64,000 nucleotides of DNA. Origin: Belnapia moabensis DSM 16746 (lineage in GTDB: Bacteria; Pseudomonadota; Alphaproteobacteria; Acetobacterales; Acetobacteraceae). Under the pieces are notes generated by a model. It was not told the origin of the DNA and did no database searches. It saw only the letters and a list, made by a program, of their open reading frames with translations. How positions within the stretch are numbered: position 1 is the stretch's first letter; every line of letters starts with the position of its first letter. This document shows positions 51,305 through 58,848 of this stretch, piece by piece. Both the position numbers and the translations under genes were made by a program. The stretch spans positions 55,689-119,688 of the forward strand of contig NZ_JQKB01000014.1 of the NCBI RefSeq assembly GCF_000745835.1, read 5' to 3'.

Positions 51305-52570
51305 TCAGGCTCCGGCGAGTTTCTTGATGGAGAGGGAGGCGAGGTAGGCGGCGGGGTTCTCCGGGTCGAAGACCTTGCCGTCGAAGAAGGTCTCGCGGCC
51401 GCGGCTGGTGCCGGTGGGCATCTCCGCGGCGGGGACGCCGGCGCGCTCGGCGGCTGCGCGCCAGAGGCCCTCGCGGTTGACCTGGGCGATGAGCGCCTTG
51501 GTGTCGGTGCTCTCGGGGAGGACGCCCCAGCGGATGTCCTCGGTGAGGAACCAGAGGTCGTGGCTGGGGAAGGGGTAGCTGGCGTGGTCGCGCCAGAACT
51601 TCATCAGCAGCGGCGAGCCCTCGACCTTGCGGCCGTCGCCGTAGTCGATGTTGCCGAGGCTGCGGTTGAGGATGTCGGTGACCGGCACGTTGAACCAGGC
51701 GCGGCGGCCGATGATGGCGCACATCTCCGCCTTGTTCGCGGCCTCGTCGCACCAGCGCTGGGCCTCGATGACGGCGGCGGTGAGCGCCGTCGCGGCGTTC
51801 GGGTGCTTCTCCACCCAGTCGGCGCGGAGGCCGAGGGACTTCTCCGGGTGGTCGCGCCAGAGTTCGCCGGTGACGGCGGCGGTGAAGCCGATCTTCTGGT
51901 TGACGAGCTGGTCGTTCCAGGGCTCGCCGACGCAGAAGGCGTCCATGGTACCGACCTTCATGTTGGCGACCATCTGCGGCGGCGGGACGACGATGGTCTG
52001 GACGTCGCGGTCCGGGTCTATGCCGCCGGCGGCGAGCCAGTAGCGGATCCAGAGGTCGTGGGTGCCGCCGCGGAAGGTCATGGCGACCTTGCTCTCCTGC
52101 GTCAGGGCGCGCTTGAGGCTGCTGGCGTCGATGGTGGGCTTCAGCGCCTTGTGCTTCTCGCCAACGGACAGCGCCTGGCCGTTGGTGTTCAGCCGGGCGG
52201 TGATGACCATCGGCACGGGCTGGTTGTTCTGCGTCACGCGGCCGGCGGTCATCAGGTAGGGGAGCGGCGTCAGGATATGGGCGCCGTCGATGCCGCCGCG
52301 CTCGCCGCCGAGGACGAGGTTGTCGCGCGTGGCGCCCCAGCTCGCCTGCTTCGAGACCTCGACCTCGGACATTCCGTGCCTGGCGAAGAAGCCCCGCTCC
52401 TTGGCGATGATGAGGGGGGCGGCGTCGGTGAGGGCGATGTAGCCGAGGATGGCTTTCTTCACCTCGGGCGTGGTCGGGGCTTGGGCGAAGGCGCCGCGCG
52501 GGGTCGCGGCGCGGGCGGCGGCGAGGAGGGCGGCCGTCGCGGTGAGGGCGGTGCGGCGGGTGAGGCTCAT
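51305..52570 (-). CDS. nrtA: Nitrate-binding protein of ABC transporter
   Basis: This is a CmpA/NrtA-type nitrate receptor. The 421-residue protein has a twin-arginine-style signal (LTRRTALTATAALLAAARA, about 4-22) and the domain blocks IALTDAAPLIIAKE, GGIDGAHILTPLPYL and VGEPWNDQLV of the family. The start at 52570 is chosen over the open extension upstream. Its ATG is one base from the nasS stop. It captures nitrate for NrtB/NrtD. Confidence 0.93.
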   Translation of the reverse strand: MSLTRRTALTATAALLAAARAATPRGAFAQAPTTPEVKKAILGYIALTDAAPLIIAKERGFFARHGMSEVEVSKQASWGATRDNLVLGGERGGIDGAHILTPLPYLMTAGRVTQNNQPVPMVITARLNTNGQALSVGEKHKALKPTIDASSLKRALTQESKVAMTFRGGTHDLWIRYWLAAGGIDPDRDVQTIVVPPPQMVANMKVGTMDAFCVGEPWNDQLVNQKIGFTAAVTGELWRDHPEKSLGLRADWVEKHPNAATALTAAVIEAQRWCDEAANKAEMCAIIGRRAWFNVPVTDILNRSLGNIDYGDGRKVEGSPLLMKFWRDHASYPFPSHDLWFLTEDIRWGVLPESTDTKALIAQVNREGLWRAAAERAGVPAAEMPTGTSRGRETFFDGKVFDPENPAAYLASLSIKKLAGA

Positions 52571-52571
52571 C

Positions 52572-53711
52572 TCAGGCGTGCTCCAGGCTGTCGCCCAATG
52601 GCGAGGATCGGGGCGAGGACGGGGGTGGCGGGGGCGCGGGGGGCTCGGCCTCGTGCAGGCGGGCGGCGGCGGCGCGCCAGATCTCCTGGCGCCAGGGGGC
52701 GAGGGCGGTGCTGTCGCTGACCGCGGCGGGGATGTGGCCCCAACGGCGCATCTGGCGGAGGAACCAGGCGGCCTGCTCGCGGCGCGGGAACGTGGCGTTG
52801 TGGAAGCGGAGGGGGGCGGCCAGCGGCAGGCCCTCGGCGGTGCCCTGGAAGGCGGCGGCGATCTCGGCGGAGGCGAGCTTCGGGAAGGCGCGGCGGCGGA
52901 GGATGGCGACGGCCTCGGCTTGGTTGCCCGGCTCGTCGAGCCAGCGGGCGGCGGCGATGACGGCGGCGGTGCAGGCGGTGGCGCTCTCCGGGTCGCGGGT
53001 GGCGTAGCCGGTGTTGAAGGCAAGGACCTTCTCGGGGTGGTTCGGCCAGATGTCGCCGGTGGAGAGGGCGATGCGGCCGGCGCCGAGGGCGGCGGCATGG
53101 CTGCCCCAGGGCTCGCCGGCGCAGAAGCCGTCGATCTCGCCCTCGGCCAGGCGTTGGGCGACCATGGGCGGCGGGACGACGGTGAGGCGGAGGTCGCGGT
53201 CGGGGTCGAGGCCGCCCTGGGCCAGCCAGTGGCGCAGCAGGTAGTTGTGGGAGGAGAAGGGGAAGACGACGGCGAGCGTCAGCGGGGGGCGGCCGGCCGT
53301 GGCGCGGCGGCGGACCAGGGCGCCGAAGCTGGCGGCGGGGAGCGGGCGGGGGGTGCGGCCGAGCTCCTGCATCAGCGCGTTCGAGAGGGTGATGGTGTTG
53401 CCGTTGGCGCCGAGGCCGGCGGCGATCGTCACCTGGGCGCGGACGCCGGTGAGGCCGGCGGCCAGGGCGATCGGCATGGGGCCGAGGAGATGGGCGGCGT
53501 CGAGGGCGCCGAAGGCGAGCTTGTCGCGCAGCGCGGCCCAGGAGGGTTCGGCCGAGAGAGTGACGCGGAGGCCGACGGCGTCGAACAGGCCGAGCTCCTG
53601 CGCGGCGAGCAGCGGCGCGGCATCGGTCAGGGGCACGAAGCCGAGGCGGAGGGTGCGAAGGACCGGGCGGCGGAGCGTCGGGCGGGGGGCGTCGTCGGCA
53701 TCGAGCGGCAC
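52572..53711 (-). CDS. nasS: Nitrate/nitrite sensor NasS
   Basis: NasS is a cytoplasmic NrtA-like protein that binds NasT and releases it when nitrate or nitrite is bound. This 379-residue form has the same domain blocks as NrtA (GFVPLTDAAPLLAAQE, GEPWGSHAAAL) but no signal peptide, which separates it from a transporter receptor. I place the start at the GTG at 53711, since GGAGG lies seven bases upstream; an ATG at 53753 has no ribosome site and its extra residues do not look conserved. It follows nasT after a 223-base leader holding the ANTAR-type hairpins. Confidence 0.88.
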   Translation of the reverse strand: MPLDADDAPRPTLRRPVLRTLRLGFVPLTDAAPLLAAQELGLFDAVGLRVTLSAEPSWAALRDKLAFGALDAAHLLGPMPIALAAGLTGVRAQVTIAAGLGANGNTITLSNALMQELGRTPRPLPAASFGALVRRRATAGRPPLTLAVVFPFSSHNYLLRHWLAQGGLDPDRDLRLTVVPPPMVAQRLAEGEIDGFCAGEPWGSHAAALGAGRIALSTGDIWPNHPEKVLAFNTGYATRDPESATACTAAVIAAARWLDEPGNQAEAVAILRRRAFPKLASAEIAAAFQGTAEGLPLAAPLRFHNATFPRREQAAWFLRQMRRWGHIPAAVSDSTALAPWRQEIWRAAAARLHEAEPPAPPPPPSSPRSSPLGDSLEHA

Positions 53712-53801
53712 GGGCGGTCCTCCGGCCCGGGATGGCCAGATGCGGACCGCCATTGGACCGCGAGGGCGTGGGGCGAGTGGCCTTCGTCAGGGGCCGGTGC
53801 G

Positions 53802-53841
53802 GTGCACGCCGTTGCGCATCGCCTCGCTGCTGCAATGCAAC
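53802..53841 (-). promoter_or_regulatory. Two-hairpin ANTAR-target-like RNA leader
   Basis: In the transcript upstream of nasS, hairpin 1 is GUUGC-AUUGCA-GCAGC (53841-53826) and hairpin 2 is GCGCA-ACGGCG-UGCAC (53817-53802), eight bases apart. Both have hexaloops with A at position 1 and G at position 4, the recognition features of ANTAR antiterminators. NasT, encoded just upstream, has an ANTAR domain. Hairpin 2 has one mismatch in the stem. A downstream terminator with a U-tract was not found, so the mode of control is open. Confidence 0.5.
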
Positions 53842-53934
53842 AGACGCGGCGGGGAAGCGTCAAGAGAAAAATGCGCGCGGAATGGGCAGGTATGGGTATG
53901 AGGACAGGAATAGATTATTAATAAGGCTAAATGC

Positions 53935-54498
53935 CTAGTTTGAGTCCAATATATGCGCGGCCAGGGCAGGGAGGCGGAGACCGCGATCCATCGCCATGCG
54001 GCGGAGGCGCCTATAGGCCTCGGGCTCGGTGAGGCGGTGGCGCTCCATCAGCAGGGCCTTGGCGCGGTCGACCAGCTTTCGCTCGTCGAGGTCGCGGCGG
54101 GCGGCGGCGAGTTCCTCGCGCAGAGCCTGGTGGGCGCGGAAGCGGCGGATGGCGACCTCGATCACCGGGCGCATGCGGGCGGGGGCCATGCCTTCCACCA
54201 CGTAGGCCGAGACGCCGGCGGCGAGCGCCGCCTCGATCTGCTCGGGCTCGGCCTTCTCGGCGAAGAGGACGATGGGGCGGGGCTCGTCGCGGTGCAGGGC
54301 GCGCATGCCCTCCAACTCGTCGCGGGAGGGGTCGTCGAGGCCGCAGACGATGACCTCGGCGCCGGTGTCACGGACATGGCGCGTCAACTCGCCCGTGCCG
54401 GCGGCTATGGCGACGACGGTGCAGCCGGTGGCGGCGAGGCCGGCCTCGACGGCGGCGGCGCGTTCCGGGTCACTGTCCACAAGCAAGACGCGCAGCAC
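53935..54498 (-). CDS. nasT: ANTAR response regulator NasT
   Basis: NasT is an RNA-binding antiterminator of nitrate assimilation genes that is held by NasS until nitrate or nitrite is present. The 187-residue protein has a receiver-like N-terminal domain (VLRVLLVDSDPERAAAVE) and a C-terminal ANTAR domain with coiled lead helix (LDERKLVDRAKALLMERHRL, then EPEAYRRLRRMAMDRGLRL). I chose the GTG at 54498 because AGGAG lies five bases upstream; the longer ATG forms would read through the promoter. It heads the operon. Confidence 0.88.
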   Translation of the reverse strand: MLRVLLVDSDPERAAAVEAGLAATGCTVVAIAAGTGELTRHVRDTGAEVIVCGLDDPSRDELEGMRALHRDEPRPIVLFAEKAEPEQIEAALAAGVSAYVVEGMAPARMRPVIEVAIRRFRAHQALREELAAARRDLDERKLVDRAKALLMERHRLTEPEAYRRLRRMAMDRGLRLPALAAHILDSN

Positions 54499-54530
54499 GC
54501 GGGCTCCTGGGTCGATCCACCCATCGACAA

Positions 54531-54545
54531 GCATGGATCGTGCCG
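54531..54545 (-). promoter_or_regulatory. Sigma-54-like promoter of the nitrate operon
   Basis: On the minus strand CGGCACGATCCATGC keeps GG-N10-GC and the GGCACG core of sigma-54 promoters, with mismatches at the first T and in the -12 TTGC (ATGC). Transcription would start near 54520, a few bases before the nasT GTG. NtrC and sigma-54 control of nitrogen genes is common. Confidence 0.45.
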
Positions 54546-54632
54546 CGCGACGAAAGGGGCGGCTCAAAGGGAGGCTGCCATCGCGGGTGGCGACCCGCGC
54601 GGGGCGGGCTATGATCCGGGCACACTCAAGGC

Positions 54633-56075
54633 ATGGGCCTGACCATCATGGACAATACCGAATCGATCTGGCGGCTGGTGGATGCGAAGAGGGGCGGCTT
54701 CGAGGCGCTCTCCGACCGCGTCTGGGGCATGCCGGAGCTGGCCTATACCGAGACGCGCTCCTGCGCCGAGCATACGGCGATGCTGCGCGAGCAGGGCTTT
54801 CGCGTGACCGAGAAGGTGGCGGGCATCCCGACCGCCGTGATGGGCGAGGCGGGCGAGGGCGGGCCGGTGATCGCCATCCTCGGCGAGTACGATGCGTTGC
54901 CGGGGCTATCGCAGGAAGCCGGCGTCGCGGAGCCGCGGCCGCTGCCGGGGCCGGGCTTCGGGCATGGCTGCGGGCACAACCTGCTGGGCTCGGCCTCGCT
55001 GCTGGCGGCGACGGCGGTGAAGGAGTGGCTGGCGGAGAACAAGCTGCCGGGGCGGGTGCGCTACTATGGCTGCCCGGCCGAGGAAGGCGGGGCGGCGAAG
55101 GGCTTCATGGTCCGCGACGGGGCCTTCAAGGATGTGGATGTCGCCATCTCCTGGCATCCCGCGGCCTTCGCGGCGGTGCAGGAGGCTGTGTCGCTCGCCA
55201 ATACCCGGATCGACTTCTCCTTCGTCGGACGCGCGAGCCACGCCGCCGCGGCGCCGCATCTCGGGCGGAGCGCGCTGGATGCGGTGGAGCTGATGAATGT
55301 CGGCGTCAACTACATGCGCGAGCACATGCCGAGCGATGCGCGCATCCACTATGCCTATCTCGATGCCGGCGGCGTGGCGCCCAATGTGGTGCAGCCGACG
55401 GCGAAGGTGCGCTACCTGATCCGGGCGCGGGACCTGGTGGAGCTGCGGCGGCTGATCGAGCGGGTGCGGAAGGTCGCCGACGGGGCGGCGCTGATGACGG
55501 AGACCAAGGTCTCGTCGAAGGTGGTCTCGGGCGTCTCCAACCTGCTCGGCAATGCGCCGCTGGAGCGGGCGATGCAGAACAACCTCGACCGGCTGGGGCC
55601 GCCGCCCTTCGACGACCTCGATCGGGCGCGGGCGGCGGAGTTCCAGGCGACGCTGACCGAGGAGGATATCGCGGCCTCCTGGCGGCGGATCGGGCTGCCG
55701 ATGCGGAAGGGCGTCGCGCTCTGCGACGTGGTCGTGCCGCTCGAGGTGCGGGGGGCGCCGATGATGGGCTCGACCGATGTGGGCGATGTGAGCTGGGTGG
55801 TGCCGACGGTGCAGGCGCGGGGCTCGACCTATGCGATCGGCACGCCGGGGCATTCCTGGCAGCTTACCGCGCAGGGCAAGCTGCCGGCGGCGCATAAGGG
55901 CATGGTGCATGTGGCGAAGGTGATGGCGGGCACGGCGGTCGATTGCCTGCGCGACCCGGCGCTGATCGAGGCGGCGAAGGCGGATCTCGCGGCAAGGACG
56001 GCGGCCAACCCGTATGAGCCGGTGCTGTCGCCCGATGTGCAGCCGCCCTTAGACATGTCCGTGACGGCGGCCTGA
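54633..56075 (+). CDS. M20-family amidohydrolase, AbgB-like
   Basis: This 480-residue metallo-amidohydrolase resembles subunit B of p-aminobenzoyl-glutamate hydrolase. Metal-ligand blocks are GHGCGHNLLGS (about residue 113), PAEEGGAAKG and ISWHPAAF, followed by a dimerisation domain (ASHAAAAPHLGRSALDAVE). It would cleave an amide of a small carboxylate, cytoplasmic by sequence. AAGG lies just before the ATG at 54633; 54648 is an alternative. It is one base from the DapA-family gene, so the two are coupled; divergent from nasT. Confidence 0.88.
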   Translation: MGLTIMDNTESIWRLVDAKRGGFEALSDRVWGMPELAYTETRSCAEHTAMLREQGFRVTEKVAGIPTAVMGEAGEGGPVIAILGEYDALPGLSQEAGVAEPRPLPGPGFGHGCGHNLLGSASLLAATAVKEWLAENKLPGRVRYYGCPAEEGGAAKGFMVRDGAFKDVDVAISWHPAAFAAVQEAVSLANTRIDFSFVGRASHAAAAPHLGRSALDAVELMNVGVNYMREHMPSDARIHYAYLDAGGVAPNVVQPTAKVRYLIRARDLVELRRLIERVRKVADGAALMTETKVSSKVVSGVSNLLGNAPLERAMQNNLDRLGPPPFDDLDRARAAEFQATLTEEDIAASWRRIGLPMRKGVALCDVVVPLEVRGAPMMGSTDVGDVSWVVPTVQARGSTYAIGTPGHSWQLTAQGKLPAAHKGMVHVAKVMAGTAVDCLRDPALIEAAKADLAARTAANPYEPVLSPDVQPPLDMSVTAA

Positions 56076-56076
56076 C

Positions 56077-57006
56077 ATGGCACAGCTCGACGAGAAGGCG
56101 CGCGGCGTCTTCGTCATCGCGCCGACGCCCTTCACGGTGGATGGCGCGCTGGATCTCGCCAGCACGGACCGGATGGTGGATGCCTATCTCGCCGCTGGGG
56201 CGAGCGGGCTGACCATCCTCGGCATCATGGGCGAGGCGCCGAAGCTCGATGCGGCGGAGGCGGTGGAGTTCACCGCCCGCGTGCTGCGGCGGGTGGACGG
56301 GCGCGTGCCGGTCGTGGTCGGCGTGTCCTCGCCGGGCTTCGCCAGCATGAAGTCGCTGTCGCGCAGCGCGATGGATGCCGGCGCGGCGGGGGTGATGATC
56401 GCGCCGACGCCGGGGCTGAAGGGGGACGACGCCGTCGTCTCCTATATCGCCCAGGCTTCCGAGGTGGTGGGCGACGCGCCCTACGTGCTGCAGGATTATC
56501 CGCAGGCGAACGGCATCTTCATGTCCGTCGAGATGATCCGGCGGATGGCGGAGGACCCGCGCCTCGTCATGGTGAAGGCGGAGGATTGGCCGGGGCTCGA
56601 CAAGATCACGGCGCTGCGTCGGCTCTCGGATGAGGGACGGATGCGGCGGGTCAGCATCCTCGGCGGGCTCGGCGGGCAGTTCCTGCCGGAGGAGCTGGCG
56701 CGCGGGGCGGATGGCATCATGACCGGCTACGGCGTGCCGGAGATGCTGGTGCGGGTCTGCGAGATGATGGGGAGGGGGGAGCGCGACGCGGCGCAGGACC
56801 TCTTCGACCTGCACCTGCCGCTCATCCGCACCGAGCTGCAGCCGGGGCTGGGGCTGGCCGTGCGCAAGTACATGCTGATGCGGCGGGGAATCATCGCCTG
56901 CGACGCGCTGCGGCGGCCGGGGCCGAAGCTCTCGGCAGAGACGCGGGCGGAGGTGGATTACCTGCTCGGGCGCCTCGCGGCGCGGGACCCGATCGTCACT
57001 CTCTGA
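56077..57006 (+). CDS. DapA/NanA-family aldolase-type lyase
   Basis: This 309-residue TIM-barrel protein belongs to the dihydrodipicolinate synthase/N-acetylneuraminate lyase family. The substrate-loop TILGIMGEAPKLDAAE, the tyrosine in YVLQDYPQ and the Schiff-base lysine in VMVKAEDWPG are in the expected places. It does not match the true DapA consensus GTTGE, so it is probably a catabolic aldolase acting with the adjacent M20 enzyme. It overlaps the convergent HMCES gene by 11 bases. Confidence 0.86.
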   Translation: MAQLDEKARGVFVIAPTPFTVDGALDLASTDRMVDAYLAAGASGLTILGIMGEAPKLDAAEAVEFTARVLRRVDGRVPVVVGVSSPGFASMKSLSRSAMDAGAAGVMIAPTPGLKGDDAVVSYIAQASEVVGDAPYVLQDYPQANGIFMSVEMIRRMAEDPRLVMVKAEDWPGLDKITALRRLSDEGRMRRVSILGGLGGQFLPEELARGADGIMTGYGVPEMLVRVCEMMGRGERDAAQDLFDLHLPLIRTELQPGLGLAVRKYMLMRRGIIACDALRRPGPKLSAETRAEVDYLLGRLAARDPIVTL

Positions 57007-57721
57007 ACTCGGGCGGCGGGTCGTCGAGGCCCGCCGGCGGCATGGCCAGCGGGTCGCGCAGCAGGAGGTTGGGGTCGTTCTCGGCCACCTTGTTGACGCG
57101 GCTGGTGACGGGCCAGGCGAGGGTCAGCTCGGGCGGGTAGGGCTTGAGCAGGGCCAGCAGCTCCTCGGGCTCGGCGGGGGTTTCGCCGAGCCAGGCGGGC
57201 CAGGCCTCGCGGGGCAGGATCATCGGCATGCGGTGGTGCATGGCGGCGAGCTTCTCGTTCGCCTCGCCGGTGACGATGGTGCAGGTGCGGAGGATGCTGC
57301 CGTCGGGGGCGCGCCAGCCTTCCCAGAGGCCGGCCAGTGCCATGGGTTCGCCGCCGGCGAGGGCGATGGCGAAGGGCTGCTTCGCCTTGCCCTCGGTGCG
57401 CCATTCGTAGAAGCCGTCGGCGGTGACGAGGCAGCGGCGCTTGCGGAAGGCCTCGCGGAAGGAGGGCTTGTCCGCGATGCCCTCGGAGCGGGCGTTGATC
57501 ATCTTGCTGCCGACCGAGGGATCGCTGGCCCAGCGGGGGACCAGGCCCCAGCGCAGCGCGTCGAGGTGGCGGGCGCCGGTCTCGGGGTGGCGGCGGACCA
57601 CCAGCGCATCCTGGGTGGGCGCGCGGTTCCAGCTCGGGGGCGTGTTGGGAATGGGGTTCAGCGTCTCGAAGTAGCGGGCGACATAGCCGGCGCCGCGCTG
57701 CTGGAAGTATCGTCCGCACAT
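56996..57721 (-). CDS. SOS-response-associated peptidase, HMCES/YedK family
   Basis: HMCES proteins crosslink through Cys2 to abasic sites in single-stranded DNA and shield them. The 241-residue protein has the invariant MCGRY start with catalytic Cys2, then INARSEG, DGFYEW and the HHRMP block that supplies the active-site His. It is convergent with the lyase gene and starts 33 bases from the divergent GST gene. Confidence 0.94.
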   Translation of the reverse strand: MCGRYFQQRGAGYVARYFETLNPIPNTPPSWNRAPTQDALVVRRHPETGARHLDALRWGLVPRWASDPSVGSKMINARSEGIADKPSFREAFRKRRCLVTADGFYEWRTEGKAKQPFAIALAGGEPMALAGLWEGWRAPDGSILRTCTIVTGEANEKLAAMHHRMPMILPREAWPAWLGETPAEPEELLALLKPYPPELTLAWPVTSRVNKVAENDPNLLLRDPLAMPPAGLDDPPPEFRE

Positions 57722-57754
57722 CGGGGCAGTCTACATGACCGGTGGGGGAAGGCG

Positions 57755-58390
57755 ATGGCGGAGCTTGAAATCATCGGCGTGGCGCGCAGCACCTATGTGT
57801 GGACCTGCCGGATGGTCTGCGCGGAGAAGGGGGTCCTGTATCTCCATACCCGGGGGTGGCCGGGGACGCCGGAGATGCGGGCGCTGCACCCCTTCGGCAA
57901 GATTCCGGCGATGCGGCATGGCAACCTCGTGCTCTACGAGTCGAAGGCGATCTGCACCTATGTCGACCGGGTGTTCCCGGGGCCGAGGGTGATTCCGGAG
58001 GAGCCGGTGGCGCAGGCGCTGGTGGAGCAATGGGTCTCGGTGGTGAACACCGTGATCGATCCGCTCTGTATCCGGCGGTACCTCTATGCGCACGTGTTTC
58101 CGGGGACGGAGGACGGGTCGCCGGACCGGGCGGCGGCGGAGGCGGCGGTGCCGGGGATGCGGGAGCAGCTTGGGTTCCTGGACCGGAGCGTGGCGCCGAC
58201 CGGGCATCTGGTGGGGGAGGGGTTCACGCTGGCGGACGCGAACCTGCTGCCGATCCTCTACTACCTGGCGCGATTGCCAGAGGCCGGGGCGATCATGGCG
58301 GGGCTGCCCGCTTTGATGGGTTACCTGACGCGGCACCTGGCTCGCCCGAGCGTGGCAGCGACGGAGCCACCCCCGCCGAAACAGCGCTGA
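57755..58390 (+). CDS. Glutathione S-transferase family protein
   Basis: This 211-residue protein has the thioredoxin-fold N-terminus (STYVWTCRMVCAEKGV, about residues 11-26, with KIPAM and ESKAIC for glutathione binding) and an all-helical C-terminal domain. GGGGGA precedes the ATG at 57755. It could conjugate or reduce electrophiles; no substrate is implied by context. Confidence 0.9.
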   Translation: MAELEIIGVARSTYVWTCRMVCAEKGVLYLHTRGWPGTPEMRALHPFGKIPAMRHGNLVLYESKAICTYVDRVFPGPRVIPEEPVAQALVEQWVSVVNTVIDPLCIRRYLYAHVFPGTEDGSPDRAAAEAAVPGMREQLGFLDRSVAPTGHLVGEGFTLADANLLPILYYLARLPEAGAIMAGLPALMGYLTRHLARPSVAATEPPPPKQR

Positions 58391-58460
58391 CTCGAGGGGT
58401 CCAGGGGCCTTTCGGCCCTTGGCAGAGGGAATTCGAGGGGGACGGCGTCCCCCTCGTGCC

Positions 58461-58676
58461 TCAGATCTCCCACCAATACTTTCGCGCTTCCTTCATCGCA
58501 TCATGCGGCCCGATGCCGATGTCGCGGAGCATGCGCGGCTCCATCTCGACCAGGTACTGCCGCTCGCGGCGCCGGGCCAAGCCGAGCCGCAGCCAGGCCG
58601 TGACGCGGACGCGCAGCGGGCGCCGGGTGAAGCTGGCGGGAAGGGCGAGGGCGGGCGTGCGAAGGGCGGTCTGCAT
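58461..58676 (-). CDS. DUF1127 small basic protein
   Basis: This 71-residue Arg-rich protein carries the DUF1127 core near its end: RRERQYLVEMEPRMLRDIGI followed by HDAMKEARKYWWEI. DUF1127 proteins in alphaproteobacteria have been tied to RNA binding and nutrient stress. The ATG at 58676 has GGAG a few bases upstream. It lies convergent to the GST gene. Confidence 0.88.
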   Translation of the reverse strand: MQTALRTPALALPASFTRRPLRVRVTAWLRLGLARRRERQYLVEMEPRMLRDIGIGPHDAMKEARKYWWEI

Positions 58677-58848
58677 GGCTCCATTCTCCCGTTGGGGGTG
58701 ATGGAGGATGGGATGGTTCGATCTTGCGGTCCCGGTACGGGTTGGCGGGTTCTGAGTGAACTGTACCGGTCGGCGGGCGGCACAGTGCGGGTGGCGTCCC
58801 TGACGGTGATGCTTGCGGAGGCGGGCCGAGGGGCGGCAGGCTGGGGGT

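Noticed and set aside
52572..53753. Second NrtA-like gene read as another nitrate transporter receptor
   Set aside because: It has no signal peptide and lies between nasT and nrtA, which fits the cytoplasmic sensor NasS.
53827..53843. Hairpin upstream of nasS read as a terminator
   Set aside because: There is no U-tract after it, and the hexaloop form fits an ANTAR target better.
56077..57006. DapA-family gene as the true dihydrodipicolinate synthase
   Set aside because: The substrate loop differs from the DapA GTTGE motif and it is coupled to a catabolic amidohydrolase gene.
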